Positions 1 to 21,843 of a DNA stretch of 64,000 nucleotides are shown one piece after another. The DNA is taken from assembly GCF_910592395.1 (NCBI RefSeq), contig NC_088316.1:20274001-20338000 (forward strand), given 5' to 3'. The stretch's first letter is position 1; every line of letters begins with the position of its first letter. A program made the position numbers and the translations under genes. The DNA is from Lineus longissimus (Eukaryota; Nemertea; Pilidiophora; Heteronemertea; Lineidae). A model generated the notes under the pieces. The model ran no database searches, was not told the origin of the DNA, and was given only the letters and a program-made list of their open reading frames with translations.

Positions 1-232
1 ATGCCTTTGAACCTGATGGTCCACAAAAGGTCCAACTCCAGGCCATGCCTTTGAACCTGATGGTCCACAAAAGGTCCAATTCCAGGCCATGCCTTTGAAC
101 CTGATGGTCCACAAAAGGTCCAATTCCAGGCCATGCCTTTGAACCTGATGGTCCACAAAAGGTCCAATTCCAGGCCATGCCTTTGAACCTGATGGTCCAC
201 AAAAGGTCCAATTCCAGGCCGTGGCTTTGCAC
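1..232. repeat. 44-bp minisatellite (about 5 copies)
   Basis: Five head-to-tail copies of a 44-bp unit start at 1, 45, 89, 133 and 177 and are almost identical. A decayed partial copy follows at about 221. The array begins at the window edge, so its true length is unknown. It lies upstream of the first visible THOC2 exon and is presumably intronic. No exon compatible with the THOC2 reading phase was seen in 233-409. Confidence 0.95.
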
Positions 233-409
233 CTGGTGGTCCCCAAAGTGCAGCTCATGTGATCCACTGGATGAGAATGCAGCTCATGGTTAGCTGAAAG
301 TGCCTTGGTGAGTAAGTTACGGTGGTTGTTGTTGTGAAGTGCTTTGAGGTAGAGGCACAGGTAGGTCAGTTTGGTGCTGAATCAAAAGTTCCTTTTCCTG
401 TTATTATAG

Positions 410-3400
410 GGATGGTGAGAGGAGTCGTGATAAGGCTGGTCATGATGATAGGAGTCATAGCCGTGAGAAGAAACTGGAGCGGAAGGAGGAGAAGGCAGGT
501 CGTGAGGACCGGAGGGAGGAGAGGGCAAGGGAGGAGAAGGGTCATAGAGAGGAGAAACATAAAGAGGAGAGAGAGAAGAGGGTCAAGGAGGAGAAAAGGT
601 GAGGCAACTTTCCATCCTACCCTAACCAGGAAAAATTTCTAAGTCAAAAAATGTTTTCATTTTTTTTTTTTTTTTCTGCTCAAAATGAACCAACATCTTC
701 AGTCCCAAAACTTTTTTGACTTTGAAAATTTTTCAAAATTTTGAAAACAAAAGTTCAACAATTTTGGCGGGAAAACTTAATCATGCATTTTGTCCCCGGA
801 TTTTCAACTTCACTGACCCCGGTAACACGACCATTCAACCTCGTTCCCATGAGTGCACATGTTACCGGGGTTCCACTGTATATCTGTGATGTTTTAGGGA
901 TCGAGAAGATCGTGACAGACACAGAGAAGAGAAGAGTCACCGCCATGAAGAACGCGAACGTCTGCGGGAGGAGAAGGCTCTCATTGAGAAAGAAAGATGG
1001 CCGAGTGATCGATCACCAAGCGTCGGTAGCCATAGCTCACAGCATCAGAGGAGTGCGGAGGTTTCACCCGGCAGAGGACATTTGATAGAGGACAGAGGTA
1101 AGAAAGAAACAATGTCGCTTAAACTGTGAAATCAGGCAATAATCAGCCCCTGGCCTTCCGCAGTGGAGAACATCTACATGTGGTTGAGGAGAGGGTATGA
1201 AGATCAAGTTGACTTCGTAACTTTTGTGGCTGTTCATAGGAATTAGATAAATATAGACCCTGCCACCCTTGGAAGTTTGCTATAAACTCTGCATTGTCCA
1301 ATCTTAATGTGACTTTTGGGTCCTAACTGACGATGAGGACATAGTTTAATTGTTGTTAACTCTATTCTACAGAGACAAAGCGACGAAAGCTAGATGCTCC
1401 AGCTGCCTCTACATCAAGGGTGAGTAAAGTTTGTCTCTATCCAGAAAATGGCATGAAATAATTGGAGAGTGACACAGTGTCTTGCCATAAATATCCAAGT
1501 GTGATGATTGCAAACAAATTCAGATTAACAGCCTGTCCTAATTTGGCTTCATGGAAACAATTGTGATGAAGGCCTTCGTGCAGTTGTTTTTTGTGCATGA
1601 AAGAATGGATGTTGCTGATTGCAGCACATGGTGATAGTAATCTGCCCAACCTCAGTCCAGGCAACCAGCATATTTGATGAGTGGATCCTAAGTCTAGAGC
1701 TGTGACTAGCTGATTTGTATGTAACTTCGCCTGATTGAAATGGCTGTTAAGATCTCATTGAATTCTGACCGTGTACTTTGTCTCCTCGATCTTAGGACAT
1801 TATTGAGATGGAGCCTCCACTACAGGTACAGTAGGCTGGTCGGTGAAGGTATTGGTTCACCTCCAAAAGTACTCGCCTCTAGAGGAAACAATAGAAACAG
1901 ACTAACGGCTTTTTCATTCCGAGGGGATGTGGCTATGCATAACTGCTCCTCCTCTAACACTAGAATGAGAAGGCCTCTATTGTGTTGCAGAGGTCAACTG
2001 ATACCTTAATCCACCGTTGGAAGGCTGGCACGTAGACTAGAGCTTCTAGGCGGGTTAACACATGGTTCTTACAGTGTTCTCACTGAGATAGTGTCACATG
2101 GTTCTTACAGTGTTCTCACTGAGATAGTGTCACATGGTTCTTACAGTGTTCTCACTGAGATAGTGTCACATGGTTCTTACAGTGTTCTCACTGAGATAGT
2201 GTCACATGGTTCTTACAGTGTTCTCACTGAGATAGTGTCACATGGTTCTTACAGTGTTCTCACTGAGATAGTGTCACATGGTTCTTACAGTGTTCTCACT
2301 GAGATAGTGTGAAGCCCTCGCACATTTTGTTTGGTCCACTGCTTTTCAGCCTCAGCATGAACACAGGGTGCATCACAGAATGCACCCTCAGTTTTTATGC
2401 TGCTTTTTCTTTCTGCTTTCTTCTGCTTTTCAAGTTATTAGTGTTTTTTTACTGTCTAAAACGTTATGCTCTCTGAGTCACTGGGTCACTGGGTGTTTAT
2501 CTACTCTGGCCTTTAGTGTTCCTTTTCTTTGAATCTTTGCCAGACCTCCTTCATGCCTGATACTACCTCTTCTCTTCAACCATCCTTCATGTGCAACTCA
2601 ACGCCAGTTTCCACTGACGTTAAGGCAGCGAAAGCAGGAAGCTTGTGAAAGTGGTCAGACCATGACAGTGAACTGCTGTTTCAAGCTTTTCGCTTTTCTT
2701 TCGTACTTTCAGAGCCCTCTGATGGAGAAAGAGCGTGAGAAGGAGAGGAAGGCTGAGAGAGCTGAGAGGAAGCGGGTAAGACATGTACTGTTACATGCAT
2801 TATACATGGATCATTGTATTCAAATGAAGACAGCGGTGTACAAAACTAGCTGGATGTGCCCTGATTTTGTATTTGTCTTTCTATTGATATCTCCTCTGTG
2901 AACAGAATCAACCTTGCTAACATGTTGTGTCATTATCTTGCAGGACCGTATGTCAGATAACGACCTCATTGAGGCTAAGAGGAAGAAGAATGAAGAAATC
3001 ACCCCCGGTGAGGCACATTCTATACTCATCTTGTTATCTCCTGGTCTATGTTTGAAGTTCAGGTTTGTCTCTTTGACATTATAGCATTATAAAATGGCCT
3101 AGCATCTTAAAAACCACAATTTGTTCTCTTCTCTACATGTAGGTCGTTCCAGTAAAATCAATGGAGACACGGATGGCCCTTCGACGAGTAAAGAACGCAG
3201 TCGTCATGGTGACAAGGGACATGATCGCGAGAAAGTGAGAGAGAAGGAACGAGAGGGGAAAGGAGAGGGAGAGAAGAAACCTAAGAAGGTCAGTCGGGGT
3301 CAAGGTCACGTGCTGACTTTAAAGTACCAATGGATACTATTCCCTGTCAAGGTCTCTGCTCATCCTGAGGAAAGAGGGCATCTTTTAATTCACAAGTGCC

Positions 3401-3856
3401 CCTCTGATACACTCCTCAAGCCCCTCCCCCCATATCACAATCCACAAGACCAACTCATGACAAGCCATTGTGTTTCAGGAGGCCAAGGATCATGACACTC
3501 CCAAAGAAGAGAGACGCAAGTCAGATAAACAGTATCCTTTTTAGAATGAGTCTCATTTCACTGTCTGTTGTGTTTGAGAGTGGGACGTCCATAACGGACA
3601 CCTCTTTATTCAGGACACTGATGATGTTGTGGAGTAGAGTATCAAATCAGGATACCTCTCTATTGAGGACAGCATTTGTGCGATGGTTGATTGCAAGATT
3701 TTTATTCACAAGACCATCATGATATTGTCATGGCAATCTTGCCAGTCTCAGTCACATAAATTGCTCTTTGCGGAGGTGCATTTGGTGGTAATGACGAGTT
3801 GTGAGATTTCCTTGACCAGTCACAGCAGCTCCAGTGGTAAGAAGTCCAAGAAATGA
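410..3856 (+). CDS. THOC2: THO complex subunit 2, C-terminal tail (partial, 5' end outside window)
   Basis: THOC2 is the largest subunit of the nuclear THO/TREX complex, which couples transcription to mRNA export. Only the charged C-terminal tail is present. Coding exons with matching phases are 410-598, 898-1097, 1373-1419, 1796-1825, 2713-2775, 2944-3007, 3143-3288, 3479-3531 and 3826-3856. All introns are GT-AG. The translation is very rich in K, R and E. In the order seen in vertebrate THOC2 it carries an ETKRRKLD block (vertebrate EQKRRKID-like), a PPL motif, a long run of KERE-type repeats, a DLIEAKRKKNEE block and a final SDKH motif followed by GKKSKK and a TGA. The colinear order of these blocks, not just the charge, is the basis of the name. 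The helical core is to the left of the window. Without splicing at 3531 the frame stops at 3542-3544, giving a slightly different tail. It converges on HARS. Confidence 0.82.
661..885 (-). repeat. Dispersed AT-rich repeat, copy 1 (THOC2 intron)
   Basis: After a T-rich run, 673-780 is the reverse complement of 36424-36545, and its first half also matches 62397-62473. The shared part includes the block 'ggttcattttgagcag' read on the minus strand. Copies 1 and 2 also share a same-strand tail close to 'ccggggttccactgta' (866-880 here). The repeat sits between two THOC2 exons. No protein-coding signal was seen. The family is not recognised. Confidence 0.75.
2059..2310. repeat. 36-bp minisatellite, 7 copies (THOC2 intron)
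   Basis: Exactly seven near-perfect copies of a 36-bp unit (252 bp) lie between the THOC2 exons at 1796-1825 and 2713-2775. Because 36 is a multiple of three, a repetitive reading frame stays open through the array, but nothing supports translation. Confidence 0.97.
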
Positions 3857-5400
3857 ATTCATGTGGATTAAACCGGGTAATGTTGGTGAAGCCAGACGTT
3901 GTTCATATTCAGTTCAGTGAAGGGACATGGTTGATTGATTTGTACTCTTGTGATCGGTTTGAATTGACTTCGGGAGGGATTTGGATGTGTATTTTGATGA
4001 AGAGGGATTCATGCTCTTAGGGAGGATATTTGAATCCCAAGTGATGCAGCTTTTTTGTGAGGTGGTTGTGTGCTACATGTAGGATATTCTGATTCATTAC
4101 TACGATTTCAGTTCCTGTATAGAGGGAGATCCTTGCACATTTGATCTTGGAGGGTGAATTAGTTTTGATGATGAATTGACTGAAAAACTATATTGCCATT
4201 CTTGGAGTGAAGTAGCAGGAATCACAGCTGTGGGTACCTGTAATATAAAAGCCAGGATGGGGTGGGATGTGTTAATTAGCAAACATTAGACCATTGACTA
4301 TATAAGTGAGAAACTTTTGGCTACTGTGGATATGGTGTCACCCCTGTAAAACCGTTACCATGTTAAGATTTCATACTGAACAGACCATCATTATTCTTGG
4401 CTCTGTCCTGCCACCAGCAGCAACTCCCACTTTCATACCTGGATGTGTTCTGGAGAGATGATTTAAGAACAACTGTGCTGAACAAATGTAACGTGGCAAA
4501 ATGAGTTTGTGTACCGACTCCATGACTGAGAATACAACAATGTGAAGTTGGATATATATGAAAGCTTTGTTGTAGAGTGACTGGTGTGTTTCAGGGGCCA
4601 TAGTGACTCATGTTGTGACTGGATCATGTGTGTAATCAGGTTGGAATATTTTGTAAGTTCGGCTTCATTTGATAAAGCGTTAGGTCAAACACTTCAGGAC
4701 TGATGACATTTTCTTTGTATTTCATATTTTTAGCCATTGATTCTATGCTGGGGCATTCAGCTTCTAATTTGACGAGTGCTTCAATTGTTTGTTGTTAAGT
4801 GACAAGCAATGACTAGCAATGATCAGTGATTATGACTGGTTCAGTCTCTGCTGGCTGGCTGCGTTAAACAAGCACCTCTGTGGGAGTCAACAAGTTACTT
4901 TGGTTCCCAGGCTGGCTGCGTTAAACAAGCACCTCTGTGGGAGTCAACAAGTTACTTTGGTTCCCAGGCTGGCTGGGTTAAACAAGCACCTCTGTGGGAG
5001 TCAACAAGTTACTTTGGTGAACTGTTTTTCATCTTCATGTTTTCACATTTCTAGTTGTTCATGGACACTGACACCGGCTTCTGAGAATATCTCTGCTTCT
5101 TCAACATAGTGACCATGGCTGCACTGGGCATATCTCCAAGTTACGCAAAAAGTTGAACATGTCTTACGAAGATTGACTTTAGAATAGTAAAAAGGTATGT
5201 TATCAAGCAACCACAGCTGATGCATGTCATATATGCCTCTTAGGATTGGGCGATGCATCCAAGTTGAGCGTGGCAGTGATCAGTGGTGAGAGGAGCCACA
5301 TATGTCAGCGTCGTTGTAACACTTTTGGCTCAATTTGTAATTGATGCCGTATCATGATATCCAGGAAATTTACTGTGAATATATTGCATGAAAATAAAAT
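3857..5400 (+). other. Probable THOC2 3' UTR with poly(A) signal
   Basis: No coding exon was found between the proposed THOC2 stop (3854-3856) and the convergent HARS gene. An AATAAA hexamer is at 5393-5398, preceded by A/T-rich sequence, and is the best plus-strand poly(A) signal before the transposon at 5658. The extent of the 3' UTR is inferred. The stretch contains one short minisatellite at about 4855-5018. Confidence 0.4.
4855..5018. repeat. 57-bp minisatellite (about 3 copies)
   Basis: Three direct copies of a 57-bp unit containing 'gttaaacaagcacctctg' are at about 4855, 4912 and 4969. They lie in the presumed THOC2 3' UTR or downstream flank. The period is a multiple of three, which creates a spurious reading frame. 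Confidence 0.93.
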
Positions 5401-5657
5401 ATTGTTTTATGAAAAATCCTAAAGACAGCTCATCTGGACTAGTTTTACTTGGTCTAAGTAAAGTACCCTACTTGCAACCTAAAGACAGGCACAGCCTGGC
5501 AAGGCTTGCACATCTGTTTTAAAATCTGATAATACCTCATAGAACCAAGTATACAACATTGGGAGCCTTCTATCTTACTCTTCTCTTGGAGACGGGGCAC
5601 TAATCTTGATGTATCACATGCATCCGGGACAGTACCAGGACCCCTCTGTCCATCTTA

Positions 5658-6254
5658 GGCTGCGTATCCATAAGCTGTTCCGTGCCCTGCACAACATTCC
5701 CTTTTTACCGCCTGGCGCGCCACACGGACAATGAACCTTCGTTGGTGTTATTGATCGTTCCCATAGGTTATGCCGTGTCACATTGCGGACATATATGCAC
5801 TGTGTATTGGGAATATAGGCCCATATTGGGATTGAACATGTCCATTCTTTTACGAGTGAACAACACGGAAGCAATGTCTGAGGCGAAATTAATTCAAGAG
5901 GTTCATCAACGTGAACTACTCTGGGACCCCAAAACTGATGATTATCATAACAAGCACGAACCTGTAATTTGTTGCTTAAAAGTCAGGTTTTATATACATG
6001 TACATGTCAATTTGATGTTGCAAGTGAAAATACAAGTTACTTGTATTTTCATTTTCAATATTCATAAGAAGTTGTCTTCTGAAATAATGACAGCGTGCGG
6101 ATAAACGCGATTGACCGCTGCGAAATGAGGACTACAAAGGCCTACATGACCAAAAAGGAATATCCAATGGAGACGCAGGGCATAGTGCCAGGTCACAAGG
6201 CTGTTACGCCATAACGCCACACTACACAAGGGCATACCCTATGGATACGCAGCC
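5658..6254. mobile_element. PIF/Harbinger-like MITE with TTA target-site duplication
   Basis: The left end GGCTGCGTATCCATA and the right end TATGGATACGCAGCC are perfect inverted repeats about 600 bp apart. Each is flanked by TTA (5655-5657 and 6255-6257), the 3-bp TWA duplication typical of PIF/Harbinger elements, whose termini also commonly start GG. No transposase frame is present, so this is a non-autonomous element. It lies between the convergent 3' ends of THOC2 and HARS. Confidence 0.85.
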
Positions 6255-6730
6255 TTACAGTGCAGTAGAGGACAGGCCCAGCCTGCAATATTGAGATCTC
6301 CAATTAGTTTGCGACATGTGGCATGGTACCCTTGTATCTACATTGTACATGAAGCTGGTCTTGGGGTCTTCTACATGTATGAGTTCATCCATATACAACC
6401 TGGCCTGCTACAACAAGGTCATCGAAGGGACAATCGGACGATGTCTTGATGAGAATCTGTTTGTTCTCCACAACCGCCACTGTCTGAGATCAATTGGAAC
6501 CACACTGTGGCCGTTAGATCGTTGATCCAGCCCACTCGTGATAAACATGTATCCTGGGTTCTGCTTGGACAGCTGAGGGAAAGCAGACATACTCCGCCTC
6601 TCATAGCTGGCATTTGTATCTCTCCTAAGATACATTAAAACAAGCGTATTTTAAGGAATGGTACAAAGATCTCATGTAAGAAGATGGATAAACTCACAAC
6701 AAAGTCTAAATTGATACAATAAATTGATTT

Positions 6731-6736
6731 TTTATT
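6731..6736 (-). terminator. HARS poly(A) signal (AATAAA on minus strand)
   Basis: TTTATT on the plus strand reads AATAAA on the minus strand, about 350 bases past the HARS stop codon. It is the first canonical hexamer found downstream of HARS. Predicted from sequence only. Confidence 0.5.
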
Positions 6737-7081
6737 GTCGTTTTTCCACCAACCATTTCAAAGTCGCCATTGATGGATTGATTGGAACACTGAAGACAAA
6801 GTTTTTGTCTTGACATGATTCTAAACATTGACACAATGCTTGAGAACTGGGAGCTTCCATATCGAATTTTATATGCTCTTTGAAGGAGCCATCAAACTTG
6901 CACTACAATGATACAAGTTTACACCCTTCACAAGCTGAATCCTAAACCTTCACAAGCAGGGTTTGCCCAAATATTGAAATATTGCAGTCCTCCACGTGAG
7001 TTAACATATTTATAGTCCAGGAACATTCTAGAAGAGTGAAGGAAACACATAGGAATAAATAAGTCCATTGTCAGCCACGTA

Positions 7082-16630
<9,549 letters not shown>

Positions 16631-16645
16631 TTTTGGTTCGACTAT

Positions 16646-17291
16646 GGTCTCGTTAGGGAGTTTTTCCGAAATATACGCGATGATGACGTGCCCCAATAAC
16701 AGGACGTAACATCTATTTTAAAATGCGTTTCCAAAGTGAATGCATGAGGACAACCAATTTGTGTCATATATCACTGGAAACGCCCGATTCCCCTGATTCT
16801 GCAGGATGTTAAATCGGGCATTTAATTTCTTTAAATAAATCATAAGCGTCGTATTTGCTCCTAGCTCTGTTCACCATCCCACATGGCAATATTGCCAATT
16901 GGGCCGGACAATCACGAAAACCCCCAAATATTGTACATTTCTTCCTGAATAATTCTTACAGTGACCATTCTCCCATGAAAGAGAGTTGCTTACGCTACAC
17001 AAAAATCAAAAAAAAATCGAGGGTCAACCATTGAACTTTTGAGATATGTTGAATTTTGCACAAATCAGCGAAAAACCCACCAACTGGCACTGGACGACAT
17101 TTCAACACGGGACTAACGCACATCCCAATGTCAGTGTACACATACGTCGGCAACAGCAGTAAATGCGTGGTTTCTTGTTAGCCGCCTATAGAGTAGCGCT
17201 CTGGGTTTCAGAAACTCCAAAAAAAACATGTCTTTGCCAAAACAACTGCTGAATCAACAGTGACACACTGTGAGGACTGAGAAATCAATAT
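16646..17291 (-). mobile_element. TIR element, truncated copy directly upstream of HARS
   Basis: This 645-bp segment matches the reverse complement of about 22490-23120 almost base for base. It begins with the terminal sequence GGTCTCGTTAGGGAGTTTTT at 16646, only 15 bp upstream of the HARS start codon. Homology ends at about 17291, so the opposite terminus is missing. The HARS promoter and 5' UTR must lie largely within this element unless an upstream non-coding exon exists. No coding frame with a recognisable domain was seen in it. Confidence 0.85.
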
Positions 17292-17544
17292 AGGCAGCAA
17301 CTAGGCAGACAAGATAAACATACACAAAGCCGCCAATAGGGGTGTCTCACTTCTCACAGTAGTATCACCTGAAACAGCAGGTTGTTGTGGAAACAAACCA
17401 TTACACTTTGGAATGTGCTGAGCTCTACCTAATACACATGTAACTGGTCAAGAAGATGCTGCCAGCAAAGAGTAGACCTTGGACTGGCCAAGGTCTTACA
17501 GGACCCGGCTTTGTCAGTAGGTCCAGGTCCAGCCTAGCCAGGGT

Positions 17545-17582
17545 TGTACCATGGAGGTATTATTATATCTCCATGGTTGTAC
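17545..17582. other. Short perfect hairpin
   Basis: An inverted repeat (accatggag / ctccatggt) encloses an AT-rich loop and is flanked by direct copies of 'ggttgtacc'. It lies between the truncated TIR element and the 72-bp array. No Rho- or RNA-type function is implied; it could stem from a small insertion. Confidence 0.55.
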
Positions 17583-17689
17583 CAAGCTCGTTAGTGCTCA
17601 TACGGGCCATGGTTGGCCCAGGTGTGGCAAGTCATGGGTGAGGGGTGGTATGCTAGGTGAGGACCGAGGCTTGCCCGGAGAAATATGCC

Positions 17690-18008
17690 ATCACAAGGAC
17701 ATACTCACAACCAGTCTTCATCTGATCGTACAGGTGCCTCTCGCTGTCATGTACATAAACAACGACAAGGACATACTCACAACCAGTCTTCATCTGATCA
17801 CACAGGTGCCTCTCACTGTCATGTACATAAACAAAGACAAGGACATACTCACAACCAGTCTTCATGTACATAAACAAGACAAGGACATACTCACAACCAG
17901 TCTTCATCTGATCACACAGGTGCCTCTCACTGTCATGTACATAAACAAAGACAAGGACATACTCACAACCAGTCTTCATCTGATCACACAGGTGCCTCTC
18001 ACTGTACA
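17690..18008. repeat. 72-bp minisatellite, short array downstream of GSTCD
   Basis: About 4.5 copies of a 72-bp unit, one of them shortened by loss of an internal block. The same unit forms the large array at 30336-32136. The flank after the array (18009-18168) is shared with 32137-32299. It lies just past the GSTCD 3' end (minus strand), so it may be in the 3' flank. An ATTAAA hexamer for GSTCD (minus strand) is at 18176-18181, between the stop codon and the array. Confidence 0.95.
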
Positions 18009-18316
18009 TAAACACGTTGATCTGTGATCATGACTGCAGATACTTTGATGAAGGTCCGTAATTGCCATCAGCTGTTCTAGATTCCCTTAGCAATAAAGAT
18101 GTCAAGCACTTGTAGCAGACACCTTGTAGCCAAATTCACACAAAAGCAACAGAATAAGCAAATCTTTTCTCGGTTTTTAATCAAAATGACATGTCAAAAA
18201 TTACATACTGTTAAAACTCATATTCTGGATTAAAATAACATAAGGTCAAGAATGACATTCTGGATGGTGCAAAGAAACGAATTCCCCAGTATTGCAATTT
18301 CTTCGAGTGAGTTTTT

Positions 18317-21300
18317 TCAGTTTTGTCTGATTTGACCAGTTTTGTCTGATTTGATCCCTACCAGAAGATTATTCTTGGGTGTGCAAGACAGAGGTGACAG
18401 TGAACACAGCGTGACCTCATATCCAAACTGTCCAGCAAAAAGACTACGGTCCGTGTCGATCAACTGCATGCAGTATTTGCCTTGTTGAGATCTGGCGATC
18501 TTGACTTCGGTTTGGTCAGCGACTCGGGCCAGCAGAAGGTGCTCCTAGAGAAAAGATAGAAGAATGTAGGGAAAGAAACTGACCACAGCTTGAAATTAGG
18601 GGAATATGGTAGGACATTAAACCAAGGGCACGAGACATGAGAAGGCAGCAGGTTGACAGACCGAGAAGATTATCAAGCCTTAACCACCACAGATCAAACT
18701 AGGTTTGTCAAGATCGGCAGCATTCCAAGCTTCAAGTCAATATCAATCAAAACGGTATCGTACCTGATTTGAAATGCCAGCTTCAATGAACTTATTACTC
18801 CTTGGAAACTTCAAAGTGATTGTGTCAGATATGCTTCCATAGCAGCAGGGACAGATGATGAAAGCAGCGTCTCTCTCTATACACTTCATGAGGACCATAT
18901 CCGTAGCAGAACCACATGCATGTAGGCACAGACCAATGTCAAAGTCCCCATGGTAGTAATCCAAATTACTCTAAGAATAAGGAAGGCAAGATATAGACTC
19001 TTAACCCCATGGTAAGTCATCAAAAGCCAAGTGTGAGAAGAAGTGTGGACCAAGGAAGGCAGGCACAAAACAAGACATGGCATGAGTTGGGCTGCACAAG
19101 ACGGCTGGCTGGCACAGACTCGTGGATACTTTCTGCTCTCTGATTAGAGCTACATGTACATGTAAGAGTTTATGATGATGAAAAGCAGAGTGTGTGGAAT
19201 ACAGCTTACCTGATATACATCAATATTAGTCAAGCAAAGTGTCCTGATCCTCTCAACTCCACGTTGGAGGGACTCTTCTTTATTCTCTATCAGGAGGATC
19301 TGGAAAACAAGACATACCTAGTTCTGTAAGCAAGGCCGACAAAGCAAGGTTCTGTAAATAAAGCTGGCTAGGCCTTATTTTCCGAGCAAGGCTGGCCAGT
19401 CTGACCGAGCAAGGTTCTGTAAGCAAGGCTGGCCAGGCTGAACAAACAAGGTTCTGTAAGCAAGGCTGGCCTGGTTGACCTAGCTAGTCTCAGAGTCTTC
19501 ATCCTTGGATTCCAGTCAGCTATGCAAAGTGGTCAACAGTAAAACAGATTACAAAACCTACCTTACACTCGGGAAGAAAGTAGGCCAACAGAATACCAAC
19601 ATGACCCTGAAAAACAAACTTGAGAAGTTTACTCTCTGTAGAAATGGCCATTGCTCAAAAAACACCTTCACTAAACCTAAACTGAACGAAACGAATCAAG
19701 ATTTCGTTAGTGAATTACCACATGAGCAAATGCAAACCAAATTTGTGTCTATGATGGCCCAACAGGGATTCTTGGGTGCACACAGAATAGCAGGGCTCCA
19801 AACGTCGGTACACAGACTTCAGCTTAACGTTTTGATGTTTCTCTCTTTCTTTTCAGTGTAACCTACCCCTCCTGAACAGAAGTCGACTATCCTATCTCCA
19901 GGTTTGGCGATATGTAAGACAGCCTTTACCATATTCTCTAACTGTTGGCACTTTCTTTCTACCCTCTTTTGGGGAAGGTCTCCTGTAACATTAAGATAGG
20001 AGGGAGTAAGAATGGATATCGACAGGCAGCTCAGAGCAGGGAAGTGTGCAAAGAATACAGACATAAGGTGGGTATTACATTGGGGAACAAAATATCCTCC
20101 CTAATCCACTGTATCATTATGCAGGTTGTACTTGTTAAGATATAAAAGAGGCCAATAGTTTGTTTTCTTTATCTAGGGTATCAAAGTGCTTGCTGTGGTA
20201 GGAGTTCATGTAGAGGGATAACTGACTTACTATCCTAACAAGCATTTGGATTGGCTCGGGACAACCCAATGCACATCAGATACAAATCCATGGCAAGGTA
20301 AGTGTCAAGATGTCTAAGGGAGGAATACGTCTGAAGGTCAGAATGAGTATGTGTAAGGTGGTCATTTTGAAGAGTTGACAAGACTCCACCCTATTTCACC
20401 TGTAGCAGGATGCGTGGCCTCTGGCAATGCATCCCAATCCAACTTCAAGTCTTCTAGACATGGATGACCACATACAACAGGGGCTATGTTACTTTCCTGT
20501 AACTTTGACAAGACAGGTTGAACATCTTTCAGTCTGGTCCTCGGCCTTCTTTTGGCTTTCTCTTGGTCTCTGGAAAATTGAAACAATATCAGTTAATCCA
20601 GAATACTGAAAACTAAATTGCAGAATCCTCAATGAGCACCGATCTGAGACCTTGTGATTAAGTATGCCAATGGTGACTACATCACTGATCATCCACCCAC
20701 CTGACAGCTCCATCCGACACATCTGGCACTGTGACTTGAGAGGCTGCAGCCGCATATAAATCAAACACTGGTTGACGATAAAAACACGCTTGAGAGACTT
20801 GCTTTATAATCGGTAGCTCGGCCATCCGGAGGTACCACTCATAGACCAGGTCAAGATGAGTTCGCACTGCATAAGGAATCCAGATTTCTGATACCTGGAA
20901 TACAGAACAAACTAGATGTGACAATGAAATTGTTAGGCCATGAAACTGAAGCAGAACTATAGAAATACACAAAAAGTGTAGGGATTCCAGGAAGACCTTA
21001 TTACTGGCCATATAGGTGGTAGCTAGTTATCAGTGTGAGGCAGCCTGGCAAAACAGCATTCCCTTTCCAGGTATTCATGAACACACAACAATTACTTACC
21101 AGATATTCGTGAATACAAGGGTACAGGATTATATCTGTAATTGACATATAAGTAGCTGATCCCTCAGCAAACTTATGCTCCAAGACAATGTCACGATGAT
21201 CTTTAACATGACAACGCTTGTCTGCTTTCAAATCGTTGAACCTTTTCTGCCTAGTCTTGTTGATATTGGTGATCCTGACCGGCTGTTTGAAGTTGTTATT

Positions 21301-21843
21301 GAACATGACCACCTCTGCTGGAAGGCTCAATGAGTCATCTGCCTCAGGCACAACCTTCATTTTCAACTGAAGAATATCTTCAATTTTCCTTGGCAGTAAA
21401 ATTTCACAGAATTTTGTCCATGTTGACACCTCAGCACACGCCTTGAGGAAGTTCTCATGGAATCCTAATAATTCATTATACTTTTTATCTGGATTATTAA
21501 GGTGGGCAGTCTTCAATGCCAGTCTAAGCATGTTACAAAGTCCAGAGTGAAAGGAGACAAATTCACCATCACTCGATCTGGCACTTGGATGCTTGCAGTC
21601 ATCAACTCCAGGACGGAAGTCACTGCTGAACTGTCGAACTAACTCTGTATTGAGCCCATCTAATGCACTTTTTGGTAAAGAACAGGATTGAGAATTGTCT
21701 ACGGAACACAACAGGAAGATTTTGACACTTGTCAACTTGACATAATTGAGACAGAACAAAGAAATCTTTGTCTCGATGGAACATGAGAGAACAGTATTTT
21801 CCACTGAGTGACAGTCCAGGTAGATTTCCTCTAGTTTTGACAT
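18317..21843 (-). CDS. GSTCD: Glutathione S-transferase C-terminal domain-containing protein
   Basis: Eight coding exons (minus strand): 21843-21100, 20894-20701, 20569-20400, 19982-19867, 19606-19562, 19299-19210, 18970-18764 and 18544-18317. All are GT-AG and in phase, giving 597 aa (human GSTCD about 633). The N-terminal half has the GSTCD blocks LLGFHENFLKACAEVS and FAEGSATYMSITDIILYPCI (GST-C-like helical region). The C-terminal half is methyltransferase-like: GDRIVDFCSGG joined to GHVGI (about 396-413, SAM-site motif), LLIENKEESL, LHACGSATDMV (469 on) and CPCCYG (493-498). It ends with CTPKNNLLVGIK plus a short tail. Biochemical function is poorly defined in the literature; no GST or methyltransferase activity is claimed here. 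Exon 5 is only 45 nt but supplies the conserved GHVGI. The ATG at 21841-21843 is chosen because the frame upstream has no other ATG; a possible acceptor (TTTTACAG) ends at 21859, suggesting a 5' UTR exon. Confidence 0.95.
19320..19490. repeat. Imperfect short tandem repeat (GSTCD intron)
   Basis: Repeated 'aaggttctgtaa' and 'caaggctggcc' modules alternate at irregular spacing between GSTCD exons 5 and 6. The units are diverged and spacing is not constant, so this is an old decayed array. Confidence 0.7.

Noticed and set aside
1-409. Additional THOC2 exon upstream of 410
   Set aside because: A donor-like gtgagtaag at 309 exists, but the frame before it does not give the phase needed at 410 and the region is mostly minisatellite.
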